A DNA stretch of 64,000 nt, from contig NZ_JBBPEU010000005.1 of NCBI RefSeq assembly GCF_040225985.1, forward strand, positions 62,001 to 126,000. The letters are read 5' to 3'. A program made the position numbers and the translations under genes. Shown in pieces: positions 1 through 7,895 of this stretch. The DNA comes from Shimia sp040225985. Lineage in GTDB: Bacteria; Pseudomonadota; Alphaproteobacteria; Rhodobacterales; Rhodobacteraceae. How positions within the stretch are numbered: position 1 is the stretch's first letter; every line of letters begins with the position of its first letter. The notes under the pieces were generated by a model. That model did no database searches. It had not been told where the DNA came from and worked only from the letters and a program-made list of their open reading frames with translations.

Positions 1-1
1 G

Positions 2-904
2 AACAAGGTCGAGGGGCTTGTCGAGACACTGGGCAAGAACGGAGTGACCTCGAACTATCGCTATGATCTGGCACCCTATACCTGGGAGCTGGTCAATCGG
101 GTCAAGCAAGGGCGTGCCCTGTTCACGCAGCCCCCGATGCCGATCAAGTGTGCCGGCGCCCCCCAAAAGGCGATGTATCTTTCCGCCAATAACTGGGAAC
201 GCATGGGGGTACTTAAGAACATTGATATCCAGTTCATGAACGCGGGTGGCGTGTTGTTCGGGGTCAAAGACTATGTGCCGGCCCTGATGGAATATGTGGA
301 ACGCTATGATGCAGGTCTGAACTTCTTTCACAATCTGGTGGCAGTCGATGGCGCGGCAAAGCTGGCCACGTTCGAGGTCGCCAAGCCGGACGAGGACGTC
401 TCCACTGTCACCGTAGATTTTGAGATGATGCATGTCTGTCCGCCGCAAACCGCACCGGACTTTATCCGTGTGTCGCCATTGGCGGATGCAGCGGGGTGGG
501 TGGATGTTGATCAGAACACGCTGCGCCATAAGGAGTTCGACAACATCTGGTCGCTTGGCGATGTCATGAACGCTCCTAACGCCAAGACCGCGGCCGCGGC
601 TCGGGTGCAGGCGCCGATCGTGGCCGAGAACCTTGTTGATGATATCGAGGGCAAGTCACCGACGGCGATCTACAACGGTTATGGGTCCTGCCCGCTGACC
701 GTCGAGCGCGGAAAGATCGTGCTGGCCGAATTCGGATATGGCGGGGCATTGCTGCCGAGTTTCCCGAAATGGGTGATCGATGGCACCAAACCCACTCGCG
801 CCGCCTGGATCCTGAAAGAACAGATTTTGCCACCGGTCTACTGGAAGGCCATGCTGCGGGGCAAAGAATGGATGGCGAAACCCGAAAAGGTTTCGGCCAG
901 CTAA
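2..904 (+). CDS. sqr: Type II sulfide:quinone oxidoreductase, C-terminal part (5' truncated by window edge)
   Basis: Flavoprotein that oxidises sulfide to sulfane sulfur and reduces quinone at the cytoplasmic face of the inner membrane. The frame is open from the second base, so the start codon and the N-terminal FAD-binding half lie outside the window; about 300 residues remain. The sequence follows the mitochondrial-type (SQOR) enzymes: the IKCAGAPQK motif (Cys at 149-151) and GSCPL near the end (Cys at 689-691) are the two redox cysteines of that family, and SPLADAAGWVDVD and the Gly-Asp of SLGDVMN are also present. HVCPP (Cys at 437-439) has a cysteine where animal enzymes usually have threonine. 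A strong hairpin follows the stop, so the gene probably ends its transcript, with the SulP transporter next in the same direction. Confidence 0.9.
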   Translation, partial: NKVEGLVETLGKNGVTSNYRYDLAPYTWELVNRVKQGRALFTQPPMPIKCAGAPQKAMYLSANNWERMGVLKNIDIQFMNAGGVLFGVKDYVPALMEYVERYDAGLNFFHNLVAVDGAAKLATFEVAKPDEDVSTVTVDFEMMHVCPPQTAPDFIRVSPLADAAGWVDVDQNTLRHKEFDNIWSLGDVMNAPNAKTAAAARVQAPIVAENLVDDIEGKSPTAIYNGYGSCPLTVERGKIVLAEFGYGGALLPSFPKWVIDGTKPTRAAWILKEQILPPVYWKAMLRGKEWMAKPEKVSAS

Positions 905-909
905 TATGG

Positions 910-938
910 AAAGGGCGCTCGTTTAGGCGCCCTTTTCG
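910..938 (+). terminator. Rho-independent terminator after sqr
   Basis: A 9-bp perfect stem (AAAGGGCGC, 910-918; GCGCCCTTT, 927-935) with an 8-base loop begins five bases after the sqr stop codon. Only a short T run follows (TTTTC), so termination efficiency is uncertain. Confidence 0.75.
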
Positions 939-1027
939 CTTATCTGTCATTTCAACTCTTCACTTATTCATTAGTTTGAATATATAAGGCATCGATATAC
1001 GCCCCGTCAGCCATACAGGATCGACCC

Positions 1028-2782
1028 ATGGCCACTCCCAACGCGACCCGTGCCAATCTCGAGCGGTATTTGCCCATCTTGCAATGGTCCAGGACCTATG
1101 ACCGGGATACGCTGACCTCTGACCTTGTGGCTGCGGTCATTGTCACGATTATGCTGATCCCGCAGTCGCTCGCCTACGCCTTGTTGGCCGGGCTACCCGC
1201 CGAGATGGGGCTTTACGCCTCGATCCTGCCGCTGGTAGCCTATGCGATCTTCGGGACATCCCGTGCGCTAGCGGTAGGTCCGGTGGCTGTGATTTCGTTG
1301 ATGACTGCCGCAGCAGTTGGAAACCTTGCCCTGCAAGGTACGGCTGAATACGCCGCAGCCGCCATCACCCTTGCCTTCATGTCGGGGTTGATCCTTACAG
1401 TGATGGGGCTTTTCCGGCTTGGGTTTCTGGCAAATTTCCTGTCGCATCCGGTGATCGCCGGCTTCATCACAGCGTCCGGCGTCCTTATCGCGACGTCCCA
1501 GCTAAAACATATCCTTGGCGTCGATGCGCATGGGCATAACCTGTTTGAACTGGTACGCTCTCTGGATGCCCATATCGGCGAGACCAACCTCTATACCTTG
1601 GTCATCGGAGTGATGTCCGTTGCCTTCCTGTTTTGGGTGCGTAAGGGGTTGAAACCCCTGCTGATGGCCACGGGCATGAAGCCCCGCCTTGCCGATATCA
1701 TTGCAAAGGCGGGCCCTGTCGCCGCCGTCGCGGCCACAACGCTTGCAGTCTGGGGCTTTGATCTGGAAAACAAGGGTGTGCGGATTGTCGGCGAGGTGCC
1801 GATGGGCCTACCGCCACTGTCTTTGCCCAGTTTCTCGGGGGAAATCTGGTCTTCGCTGTTTGTCTCGGCCCTGCTGATTTCTGTCATCGGCTTTGTCGAG
1901 TCTGTTTCTGTTGCGCAAACGCTCGCCGCCAAGAAACGCCAGCGCATCGTGCCAGATCAGGAACTTGTCGGTCTTGGTACCTCGAATATCGCGGCGGCGA
2001 TTTCCGGTGGTTATCCTGTGACCGGCGGTTTTGCGCGGTCCGTGGTGAACTTTGACGCCGGGGCCGAAACACCCGCTGCTGGTGCCTTCACCGCCGTTGG
2101 CATCGCCTTCGCGGCGCTGTTGCTGACGCCCTTACTTTTCTTTTTGCCCAAGGCGACGCTTGCGGCCACGATTATCGTCGCGGTGCTGAGCCTTGTGGAC
2201 TTTTCGATCCTGCCCAAGACATGGACCTATTCCAAAGTCGATTTTTCGGCGGTGGCCGCTACGATTTTCCTTACCCTGGGATTCGGGGTCGAGGTTGGCG
2301 TGTCTGCGGGTGTACTTTTGTCGCTGGGTCTGTTCCTCTACAAGACCTCTCGCCCGCATGTGGCCGAGGTGGGTTTGGTGCCCGGCACTCAGCATTTCCG
2401 CAACATTCTACGACACAACGTGCAAACACATCCGACGCTGGTATCACTGCGGATCGACGAAAGCCTGTACTTCGCGAATGCCCGGTTCCTCGAGGATTAT
2501 TTGCTGGCGCGGGTTGGCTGTGACGAACCGATCAAGAATGTCGTTCTGATGTGTTCTGCGGTGAACGAGATCGACATGAGCGCGCTGGAAAGCCTTGAAG
2601 AGATCAACAAACGGCTGGGCGAGATGGGGATTTCCCTGCACCTGTCCGAGGTCAAGGGCCCGGTCATGGACCGGCTCGAACGCAGCCATTTCATTGAAGA
2701 ACTGTCCGGACGTGTGTTCCTGTCGCAGTATGATGCGATGGTGGCTCTGACGCCGGATGATCGCATGCCTGCGAACGCCTAG
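1028..2782 (+). CDS. SulP-family inorganic anion transporter with STAS domain
   Basis: Inner-membrane SLC26/SulP transporter of 584 residues, the usual length. Residues about 30-430 hold the hydrophobic transporter core: the family region PQSLAYALLAGLP lies near residues 40-55 and the GPVAVISLMTAAAVG region near residues 80-95. A cytoplasmic STAS domain spans about residues 450-565 (EIDMSALESLEEI is the conserved loop and helix). The start is supported by AGGA seven bases upstream of the ATG. SulP proteins carry sulfate, bicarbonate or other anions, and the substrate cannot be read from sequence. The position directly behind sqr suggests movement of sulfate or sulfite made by sulfide oxidation; this is inference. 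The stop lies three bases from the end of the convergent metal-transporter operon. Confidence 0.9.
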   Translation: MATPNATRANLERYLPILQWSRTYDRDTLTSDLVAAVIVTIMLIPQSLAYALLAGLPAEMGLYASILPLVAYAIFGTSRALAVGPVAVISLMTAAAVGNLALQGTAEYAAAAITLAFMSGLILTVMGLFRLGFLANFLSHPVIAGFITASGVLIATSQLKHILGVDAHGHNLFELVRSLDAHIGETNLYTLVIGVMSVAFLFWVRKGLKPLLMATGMKPRLADIIAKAGPVAAVAATTLAVWGFDLENKGVRIVGEVPMGLPPLSLPSFSGEIWSSLFVSALLISVIGFVESVSVAQTLAAKKRQRIVPDQELVGLGTSNIAAAISGGYPVTGGFARSVVNFDAGAETPAAGAFTAVGIAFAALLLTPLLFFLPKATLAATIIVAVLSLVDFSILPKTWTYSKVDFSAVAATIFLTLGFGVEVGVSAGVLLSLGLFLYKTSRPHVAEVGLVPGTQHFRNILRHNVQTHPTLVSLRIDESLYFANARFLEDYLLARVGCDEPIKNVVLMCSAVNEIDMSALESLEEINKRLGEMGISLHLSEVKGPVMDRLERSHFIEELSGRVFLSQYDAMVALTPDDRMPANA

Positions 2783-2785
2783 ACG

Positions 2786-3712
2786 TTAAGTTGCTGGGCT
2801 GCCGTTGCGCTTGCGGCAGGGGCCTAAAATCGCGGTCAAGGCAAGGATGATGCCCGAGATTGTCGCGATCATACCCGCCGCACTGACGGCGTTGGTCGCG
2901 CCCAGCCACAAGGGACCATATCCGGCGAGGATATATCCCAGCACGGCCGACAGGATGGCAAAGAGAATGCTCCAGGAGATCTGGACTTCCAGACGGTTTG
3001 TCATCAGTCGTGCCGCGGCTGGGGGGCAAATGAACATCGCGATTACGATGATCGAACCCACGGCATCAAAGGCAGCCACGGCTGCGATCGCGGCCAGAAT
3101 GACAAGCGACAACCCGACGAGCTCCGTTCTGACCCCAAGCGTTCGTGCAAACCCTTCGTCAAAGGTGGACAGCTTGAGCGGACGCCAGAACAGCCAGACG
3201 AAGGCCGATACGACGATGAGGGTCACGCTGATCCGGATCAGTTCATCCGGCAGCGCGGCCAGTGCGGCTGGATCCAGCAGGCTTTGCCAGCCCACGGCGT
3301 CCAACCAGATCAGGCTTTCCAAGTTGCCGTAAAGGGCGTGTTCCACGTCAAGGTGGACATTCGACGTGTTGGATTGCTCCAGCAGCAAAACGCCGGCGGC
3401 AAACATCGAGGTGAACGTGACCCCCATCGCAGCGCCGGGTTCGATCCGCCCCAAGCGCCGGATCGCCTCGATCATCACAACCGCAAGCAATGACGCGCCC
3501 GCCGCCCCAAACATCATCGGCCATGTCGAGACCGCGCCGGTAATCAGAAAAGCCACCACAATGCCGGGCAGCACCACATGGCTGATGGCGTCGCCGATCA
3601 ATGCCTGACGCCGCAGCACAAGGAAATTGCCTGGCAGCGCACATGCAATGGCTGCGAAGGTCCCGATCAGAAGGGGTGTCAGCGACAATGGCACAAATTC
3701 TTCACCGCTCAT
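2786..3712 (-). CDS. sitD: Metal ABC transporter permease (SitD-like)
   Basis: Second permease of a manganese/iron/zinc ABC importer (ABC-3 family), 308 residues and almost entirely membrane-spanning. The LRRQALIGDAISHVVLPG segment near residues 33-50 is the typical ABC-3 permease signature. Its ATG overlaps the stop of the upstream permease by four bases (ATGA at 3709-3712), so the two are translationally coupled. It is the last gene of the four-gene operon and ends three bases from the SulP stop; I see no clear terminator in between. The metal is not determined by this subunit. Confidence 0.9.
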   Translation of the reverse strand: MSGEEFVPLSLTPLLIGTFAAIACALPGNFLVLRRQALIGDAISHVVLPGIVVAFLITGAVSTWPMMFGAAGASLLAVVMIEAIRRLGRIEPGAAMGVTFTSMFAAGVLLLEQSNTSNVHLDVEHALYGNLESLIWLDAVGWQSLLDPAALAALPDELIRISVTLIVVSAFVWLFWRPLKLSTFDEGFARTLGVRTELVGLSLVILAAIAAVAAFDAVGSIIVIAMFICPPAAARLMTNRLEVQISWSILFAILSAVLGYILAGYGPLWLGATNAVSAAGMIATISGIILALTAILGPCRKRNGSPAT

Positions 3713-4914
3713 GCGCTCACCCCTTTTGGTCCGCCCATGCGGGCATCTATTTCCTGAATCTGGTCAGCGGTCAGAACGGTCTCGATTTCGCGCAAACCGT
3801 CATACAGCGCCGCCGCGCCTTCAAAGGCATGATCGGCCCGCACGATCTCCCACCGTTTTTCGTCGCGAAGTGCCTTGGCCGCACGTGCACGGCCCGCGTC
3901 GGTAGCCACACCATCCGGTCGCGCAAGCCCCGCGCGCGTCAAAAGCCGAAGCGTCAGCTTTTCGTAAATCGGTTGCCCTTGCGCGAGCGCCAGTAACCCC
4001 TGACGCAAATGCACGCGATTTTGAAAGCGGCGGTGGCGCAGAACCGCGGCCAACACCCCACGATTCGGGGCGAACAAGAGAGAGAGCGCGAAGAAAACAA
4101 AGCTTACCAGAACAATAATGGGGCCTGTCGGCAGCGCGGGGGCGGTTGCGGATAGCGCCGCCCCGAGATAGCTCGCAAGCCCTCCGACAGTTCCGGAGAT
4201 CAGTACGACATGGTCCGTGCGTTCGGTCCAGAACCGCGCTGTCACCGGTGGAATGATCAGCATTGCAACAATCAGGATCAATCCCACGATCTTGAGGCCG
4301 ACCACGGTGACCGCCATGGCAAGACACATGATGATCAGGTCGATCCGTGGCACGTTTAGGCCGCTGGCCGCTGCAAACTCGGGATCAAAGGCCACAAGCT
4401 CCATCGGCCGCCGGAAAGCCAAAACTGCAGCCAGCGTCGCTGCCCCTCCAATGAGGATTAGAAGGGCATCGTTCCACAGCATCCCGGCTGTTGATCCAAG
4501 CAAAAAGCCCTCAAGGCCCGCTTGCCGACCCGAAGACATGGATTGGATCACGGTCAGCAGAACAATGCCGAACCCGAAAAATACCGACAGAACCGCCCCG
4601 ATCGCGGCGTCTTCCGCAAGGCGGGTTTGCCGTGTCAGCCAACCAACGCATAACAGGCCGATCCAGGCCGACAGGGCAGACCCCAACAGCAGACCAGCCA
4701 GATTGCGTCCGTCAGAGCCTATCGCCACCATGACAATGAACGCCAGTGCCACACCGGGCAGTGTCGCGTGGCTGATTGCATCGCTCACGAGGGCACGTTT
4801 TCGAAGGAATAGAAATGTTCCGGTCACGCCCGCCGCAATACCAAGGAAACATGCACCGATTGTAACCAGCGTGGCATTATAACCTAGCTGGAGAAAGATG
4901 GCATCCCATAACAT
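3709..4914 (-). CDS. sitC: Metal ABC transporter permease with C-terminal cytosolic extension (SitC-like)
   Basis: ABC-3 family permease, 401 residues, about 100 longer than its partner. Residues 1 to about 285 are the membrane part, including LRKRALVSDAISHATLPG near residues 37-54. From about residue 290 the protein becomes hydrophilic and helical (LLTRAGLARPDGVATDAG, then EKRWEIVRAD and DQIQEIDARMG). That tail resembles the winged-helix and helical tail of MntR/DtxR-type proteins found fused to some Mn/Zn permeases; I infer a regulatory or metal-sensing add-on. The gene follows the ATPase gene with a 13-base gap. The start ATG at 4912-4914 is the only good one. Confidence 0.88.
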   Translation of the reverse strand: MLWDAIFLQLGYNATLVTIGACFLGIAAGVTGTFLFLRKRALVSDAISHATLPGVALAFIVMVAIGSDGRNLAGLLLGSALSAWIGLLCVGWLTRQTRLAEDAAIGAVLSVFFGFGIVLLTVIQSMSSGRQAGLEGFLLGSTAGMLWNDALLILIGGAATLAAVLAFRRPMELVAFDPEFAAASGLNVPRIDLIIMCLAMAVTVVGLKIVGLILIVAMLIIPPVTARFWTERTDHVVLISGTVGGLASYLGAALSATAPALPTGPIIVLVSFVFFALSLLFAPNRGVLAAVLRHRRFQNRVHLRQGLLALAQGQPIYEKLTLRLLTRAGLARPDGVATDAGRARAAKALRDEKRWEIVRADHAFEGAAALYDGLREIETVLTADQIQEIDARMGGPKGVSA

Positions 4915-4927
4915 GGTGAAACCCGCC

Positions 4928-5734
4928 TTATCCCGTAGCCAGACCCAATTGATCTACATGAGCCGTCGCCAGCCGCCCGCCATAGGTCTTGTCGAGGTTT
5001 TCGGTCGTAAAGGAGTCAGCAACCGTGCCTTCGGCAATCTTGCGAGTGCTGATCATAAAAACACGATCAAAGTATTCGGGTACGGTAGACAGGTCGTGAT
5101 GTACTGCAACCACGGTTTTGCCCTCGGCGCGCAAGTCTTTAAGCACGCGGATGATCGCTTTTTCCGTAGCGGCATCCACTCCGGCAAAAGGTTCATCCAG
5201 AAGGTACAGGTCGGCATTTTGCGCCAGTGCACGGGCCAGGAACACGCGTTGTTGTTGGCCGCCTGAAAGCTGCCCGATTTGCCGATCGGCAAATTCCGTC
5301 ATGCCTACCCGTTCAAGGCAAGCACGAGCTTTGTCGATGTGGTGCTGGCGAACGCGCCGCAGCAGGCCCAATTCGTGGTAAAGTCCCATCAAAACCACAT
5401 CCAGAACGCGGGTCGGAAAGTCCCAGTCGATACTCGCGCGCTGCGGCACATAAGCGATGCGGTTGCGCTGGGTCTTAAGGGATTTGCCAAAAACCATGGT
5501 CTGACCGGACAGCGGTTTGACGATGCCGAGCACGGCTTTCAGCAGGGTCGATTTGCCGGCGCCGTTGGGGCCAATGATTGCTGTCATGGAACCTTCGTGG
5601 ACCGTCATGTCGACCGAGAAGACAACCGGTTTCTGCCCATAGGAGACAGACAGGCCCCGCACCGCGAGCGGACTGTTTTCAAGTTGTTCGGCGCTGGGCG
5701 CATGGCCAAAATTTGCAGCCAGTTCGAGTGTCAT
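4928..5734 (-). CDS. sitB: Metal ABC transporter ATP-binding protein (SitB-like)
   Basis: Cytoplasmic ATPase of the metal importer, 268 residues. It has a Walker A motif (GPNGAGKST, near residue 56), a Q-loop (AYVPQR), the ABC signature (LSGGQQQRVFLARAL), Walker B (LYLLDEPFAGVD) and the switch histidine (VAVHHD). The order ATPase, permease, permease behind the binding protein matches sitABCD-type operons. It starts nine bases after the binding-protein stop. Confidence 0.92.
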   Translation of the reverse strand: MTLELAANFGHAPSAEQLENSPLAVRGLSVSYGQKPVVFSVDMTVHEGSMTAIIGPNGAGKSTLLKAVLGIVKPLSGQTMVFGKSLKTQRNRIAYVPQRASIDWDFPTRVLDVVLMGLYHELGLLRRVRQHHIDKARACLERVGMTEFADRQIGQLSGGQQQRVFLARALAQNADLYLLDEPFAGVDAATEKAIIRVLKDLRAEGKTVVAVHHDLSTVPEYFDRVFMISTRKIAEGTVADSFTTENLDKTYGGRLATAHVDQLGLATG

Positions 5735-5743
5735 TGGTGTCTC

Positions 5744-6706
5744 CTAGAACCCGGCAGACAATTTGCCGTTCAGGCCACGGGCGGGGGCTGAGCCGCCAAG
5801 GGCGCTGGCGATGACCGTGATGTTGTGGTCGATCATGCCCAAATAAGTGCCTTCATAGGTGCCCGGCGTGCCCATCGCGTCGGAAAACAGCTCGCCCCCG
5901 ATCAGAACTTCATGGCCGCGCGCGGCTGCGCCTTCTTTCAGGGCGCGAATGCTGCGATCACTGACCGAACTTTCCACGAAAACTGCGCTGACCTTGCGCT
6001 CGACAAGGATATCCACCAATTCGCCAATACGGTTCAGCCCCGCTTCTGAGTCGGTCGAAATCCCTTGGATGCCCATGACGTCAAAGCCGAAATCTCGCCC
6101 GAAATAGCTGAAGGCGTCATGCGCCGTTACCAGTACCCGGGCCTCTTGCGGAATAGTGGCAAGCGTGGTTTCCGCGAAGCCTTGCATCTTTTGCAAATCA
6201 CTCAGGAACAAGTTCGCGTTCTGTTGGAATTCGGCGCTCAGTTCCGGGCGCTGTTCGATTAGAATGTCACGGATACGCGTCGCGACATGGCTCCAAAGTG
6301 CGGGCACCATCCAGACATGCGGGTCGAATTTGCTGTCATAGTCCGGGTGCTGGCGCAGCAAATCCTGCGGGATTTGATCTGTCACAGCAAAGACAGGTTT
6401 GCGGGCGCCCAGCTTCTGAAGCACCTCCTCCATCTGCGCCTCAAGGTAAAGGCCGTGCCACAGGATCAGGTCGGCGCGGGTCATGGCTAGGATATCAGTC
6501 CGAGTTTGACGGTAAGAGTGCGGATCAACACCCGGCCCCATGAGGCCCTGAACGTCAACGTGATCCCCTCCGATACGTTGCACCGTATCCGCGATCATGC
6601 CCGTGGTTGCCACCACAGACAGTTTTGTTTGCGCAAAAACAGGAGTCGCCAGCGAAGCGGCTCCGAAAAGCCCTGCAGCCAGAAAACCTCGACGAGAGAG
6701 TCGCAT
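5744..6706 (-). CDS. sitA: Metal ABC transporter substrate-binding protein (SitA-like, Tat signal)
   Basis: Cluster A-I (TroA/PsaA/ZnuA type) periplasmic metal-binding protein, 320 residues. The N-terminus RLSRRGFLAAG is a twin-arginine signal, with a likely cut after VFA (residue 25), so it may be exported folded by Tat. Candidate metal ligands are His63 (DPHSY), His130 (DPHVW), the Glu in VFVESS and the Asp in LFSDAMG. There is no His-rich loop of the kind seen in ZnuA, which favours Mn or Fe over Zn. It is the first gene of the operon, with a Fur-like palindrome about 60 bases upstream. The name sitA rests on family and context and is not proof of specificity. Confidence 0.9.
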   Translation of the reverse strand: MRLSRRGFLAAGLFGAASLATPVFAQTKLSVVATTGMIADTVQRIGGDHVDVQGLMGPGVDPHSYRQTRTDILAMTRADLILWHGLYLEAQMEEVLQKLGARKPVFAVTDQIPQDLLRQHPDYDSKFDPHVWMVPALWSHVATRIRDILIEQRPELSAEFQQNANLFLSDLQKMQGFAETTLATIPQEARVLVTAHDAFSYFGRDFGFDVMGIQGISTDSEAGLNRIGELVDILVERKVSAVFVESSVSDRSIRALKEGAAARGHEVLIGGELFSDAMGTPGTYEGTYLGMIDHNITVIASALGGSAPARGLNGKLSAGF

Positions 6707-6762
6707 GTCACCTCCTTATTGGTGAGATTGAATATGAGAGCCATTCGCAACAAAGTCAATGC

Positions 6763-6783
6763 AATTGAGAATTGTTCTCAATT
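6763..6783. promoter_or_regulatory. Fur/Mur-like operator ahead of the metal-transport operon
   Basis: A 9-bp perfect inverted repeat (AATTGAGAA, TTG, TTCTCAATT) lies 57 bases upstream of the SitA start. Read as a 7-1-7 box (TGAGAAT-T-GTTCTCA) it differs from a Fur heptamer palindrome by one base. In alphaproteobacteria Fur homologues often act as the manganese regulator Mur and repress sitABCD. The site also lies about 107 bases upstream of the divergent deoC. Confidence 0.65.
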
Positions 6784-6890
6784 AAAGTTCCGGGTCTGCC
6801 TACTCCGGTGGCATTGACGCCGCGCGAATTCTTGCCTTCGACATGTGGGCATGACACGGTTGCGGCGAAACGGTATCGGGAAACAGCACC

Positions 6891-7883
6891 ATGCGAACAA
6901 AGACTGCGACCCCAACAAGTCACCAACTTCCGCAGGCGGTTGAGCCGCGCAATCCGGGTATGGATCTTGATCTCGATTGGGTCCGCAAAGTGCAAGCCAA
7001 CACCTCAGCCATTGAACGGCGGGCGCAGACCTTGCCGGGGCGCCGGTCGGTCAAAAAGGATTATCAGGCGGCGTGGTTGTGCCGGGCAATTTCGTGCATC
7101 GACCTGACCACGCTGGCGGGGGACGATACCGAGGGACGAGTGCGTCGTTTGTGTGCCAAAGCGGCTCAGCCTGTGCGGCCCGATCTTCTGGATGCGCTCG
7201 GGATGAAGGGGCTGCATACAGGTGCTGTGTGTGTCTATCACGACATGGTTGAAACGGCAGTTGCGGAGCTGGACGGCATCGGCATTTCTGTAGCCGCTGT
7301 CTCGACGGGTTTTCCGGCGGGGTTGTCGCCCTTTCATCTGCGGGTCGCCGAAATTCACGAAAGTGTTGCCGCCGGTGCAAGTGAAATCGATATCGTAATC
7401 TCCCGTCGTCATGTTCTGCAGGGAAATTGGCAGGCGCTTTATGACGAGATGCGCGCCTTTCGCGACGCCTGTGGCGAAGCACACGTAAAGGCCATCCTCG
7501 CGACGGGCGAATTGGGCACATTGCGCAATGTCGCCCGCGCATCGCTTGTCTGCATGATGGCGGGGGCGGATTTCATCAAGACCTCGACTGGCAAAGAAGC
7601 CGTGAATGCTACCTTGCCCGTATCCCTGGTTATGATCCGCGCCATTCGAGATTATTACGAAAGCACGGGATATCGTGTCGGGTACAAGCCTGCCGGTGGA
7701 ATTTCCAAGGCCAAGGATGCGCTTGTCTATCTCGCATTGATGAAAGACGAACTCGGCGACCGCTGGCTTGAACCGGATCTGTTCCGCTTTGGCGCCTCGT
7801 CGCTTCTGGGTGATATTGAGCGCCAGTTGGAACACCACGTCACTGGCGCCTATTCCGCCGCTTACCGCCACGCAATGGGCTGA
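6891..7883 (+). CDS. deoC: Deoxyribose-phosphate aldolase
   Basis: Class I aldolase cleaving 2-deoxyribose 5-phosphate to glyceraldehyde 3-phosphate and acetaldehyde, in the cytosol. At 330 residues it belongs to the longer DeoC group with an N-terminal extension of about 60 residues. The Schiff-base lysine is Lys230 in FIKTSTGK, and the second catalytic lysine is Lys266 in YKPAGGI. The aldehyde dehydrogenase that follows after 12 bases can oxidise the acetaldehyde or a related aldehyde, so the pair forms a small catabolic operon. A later ATG exists at codon 24, but I kept the first ATG. Confidence 0.93.
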   Translation: MRTKTATPTSHQLPQAVEPRNPGMDLDLDWVRKVQANTSAIERRAQTLPGRRSVKKDYQAAWLCRAISCIDLTTLAGDDTEGRVRRLCAKAAQPVRPDLLDALGMKGLHTGAVCVYHDMVETAVAELDGIGISVAAVSTGFPAGLSPFHLRVAEIHESVAAGASEIDIVISRRHVLQGNWQALYDEMRAFRDACGEAHVKAILATGELGTLRNVARASLVCMMAGADFIKTSTGKEAVNATLPVSLVMIRAIRDYYESTGYRVGYKPAGGISKAKDALVYLALMKDELGDRWLEPDLFRFGASSLLGDIERQLEHHVTGAYSAAYRHAMG

Positions 7884-7895
7884 CAGGACAGATCA

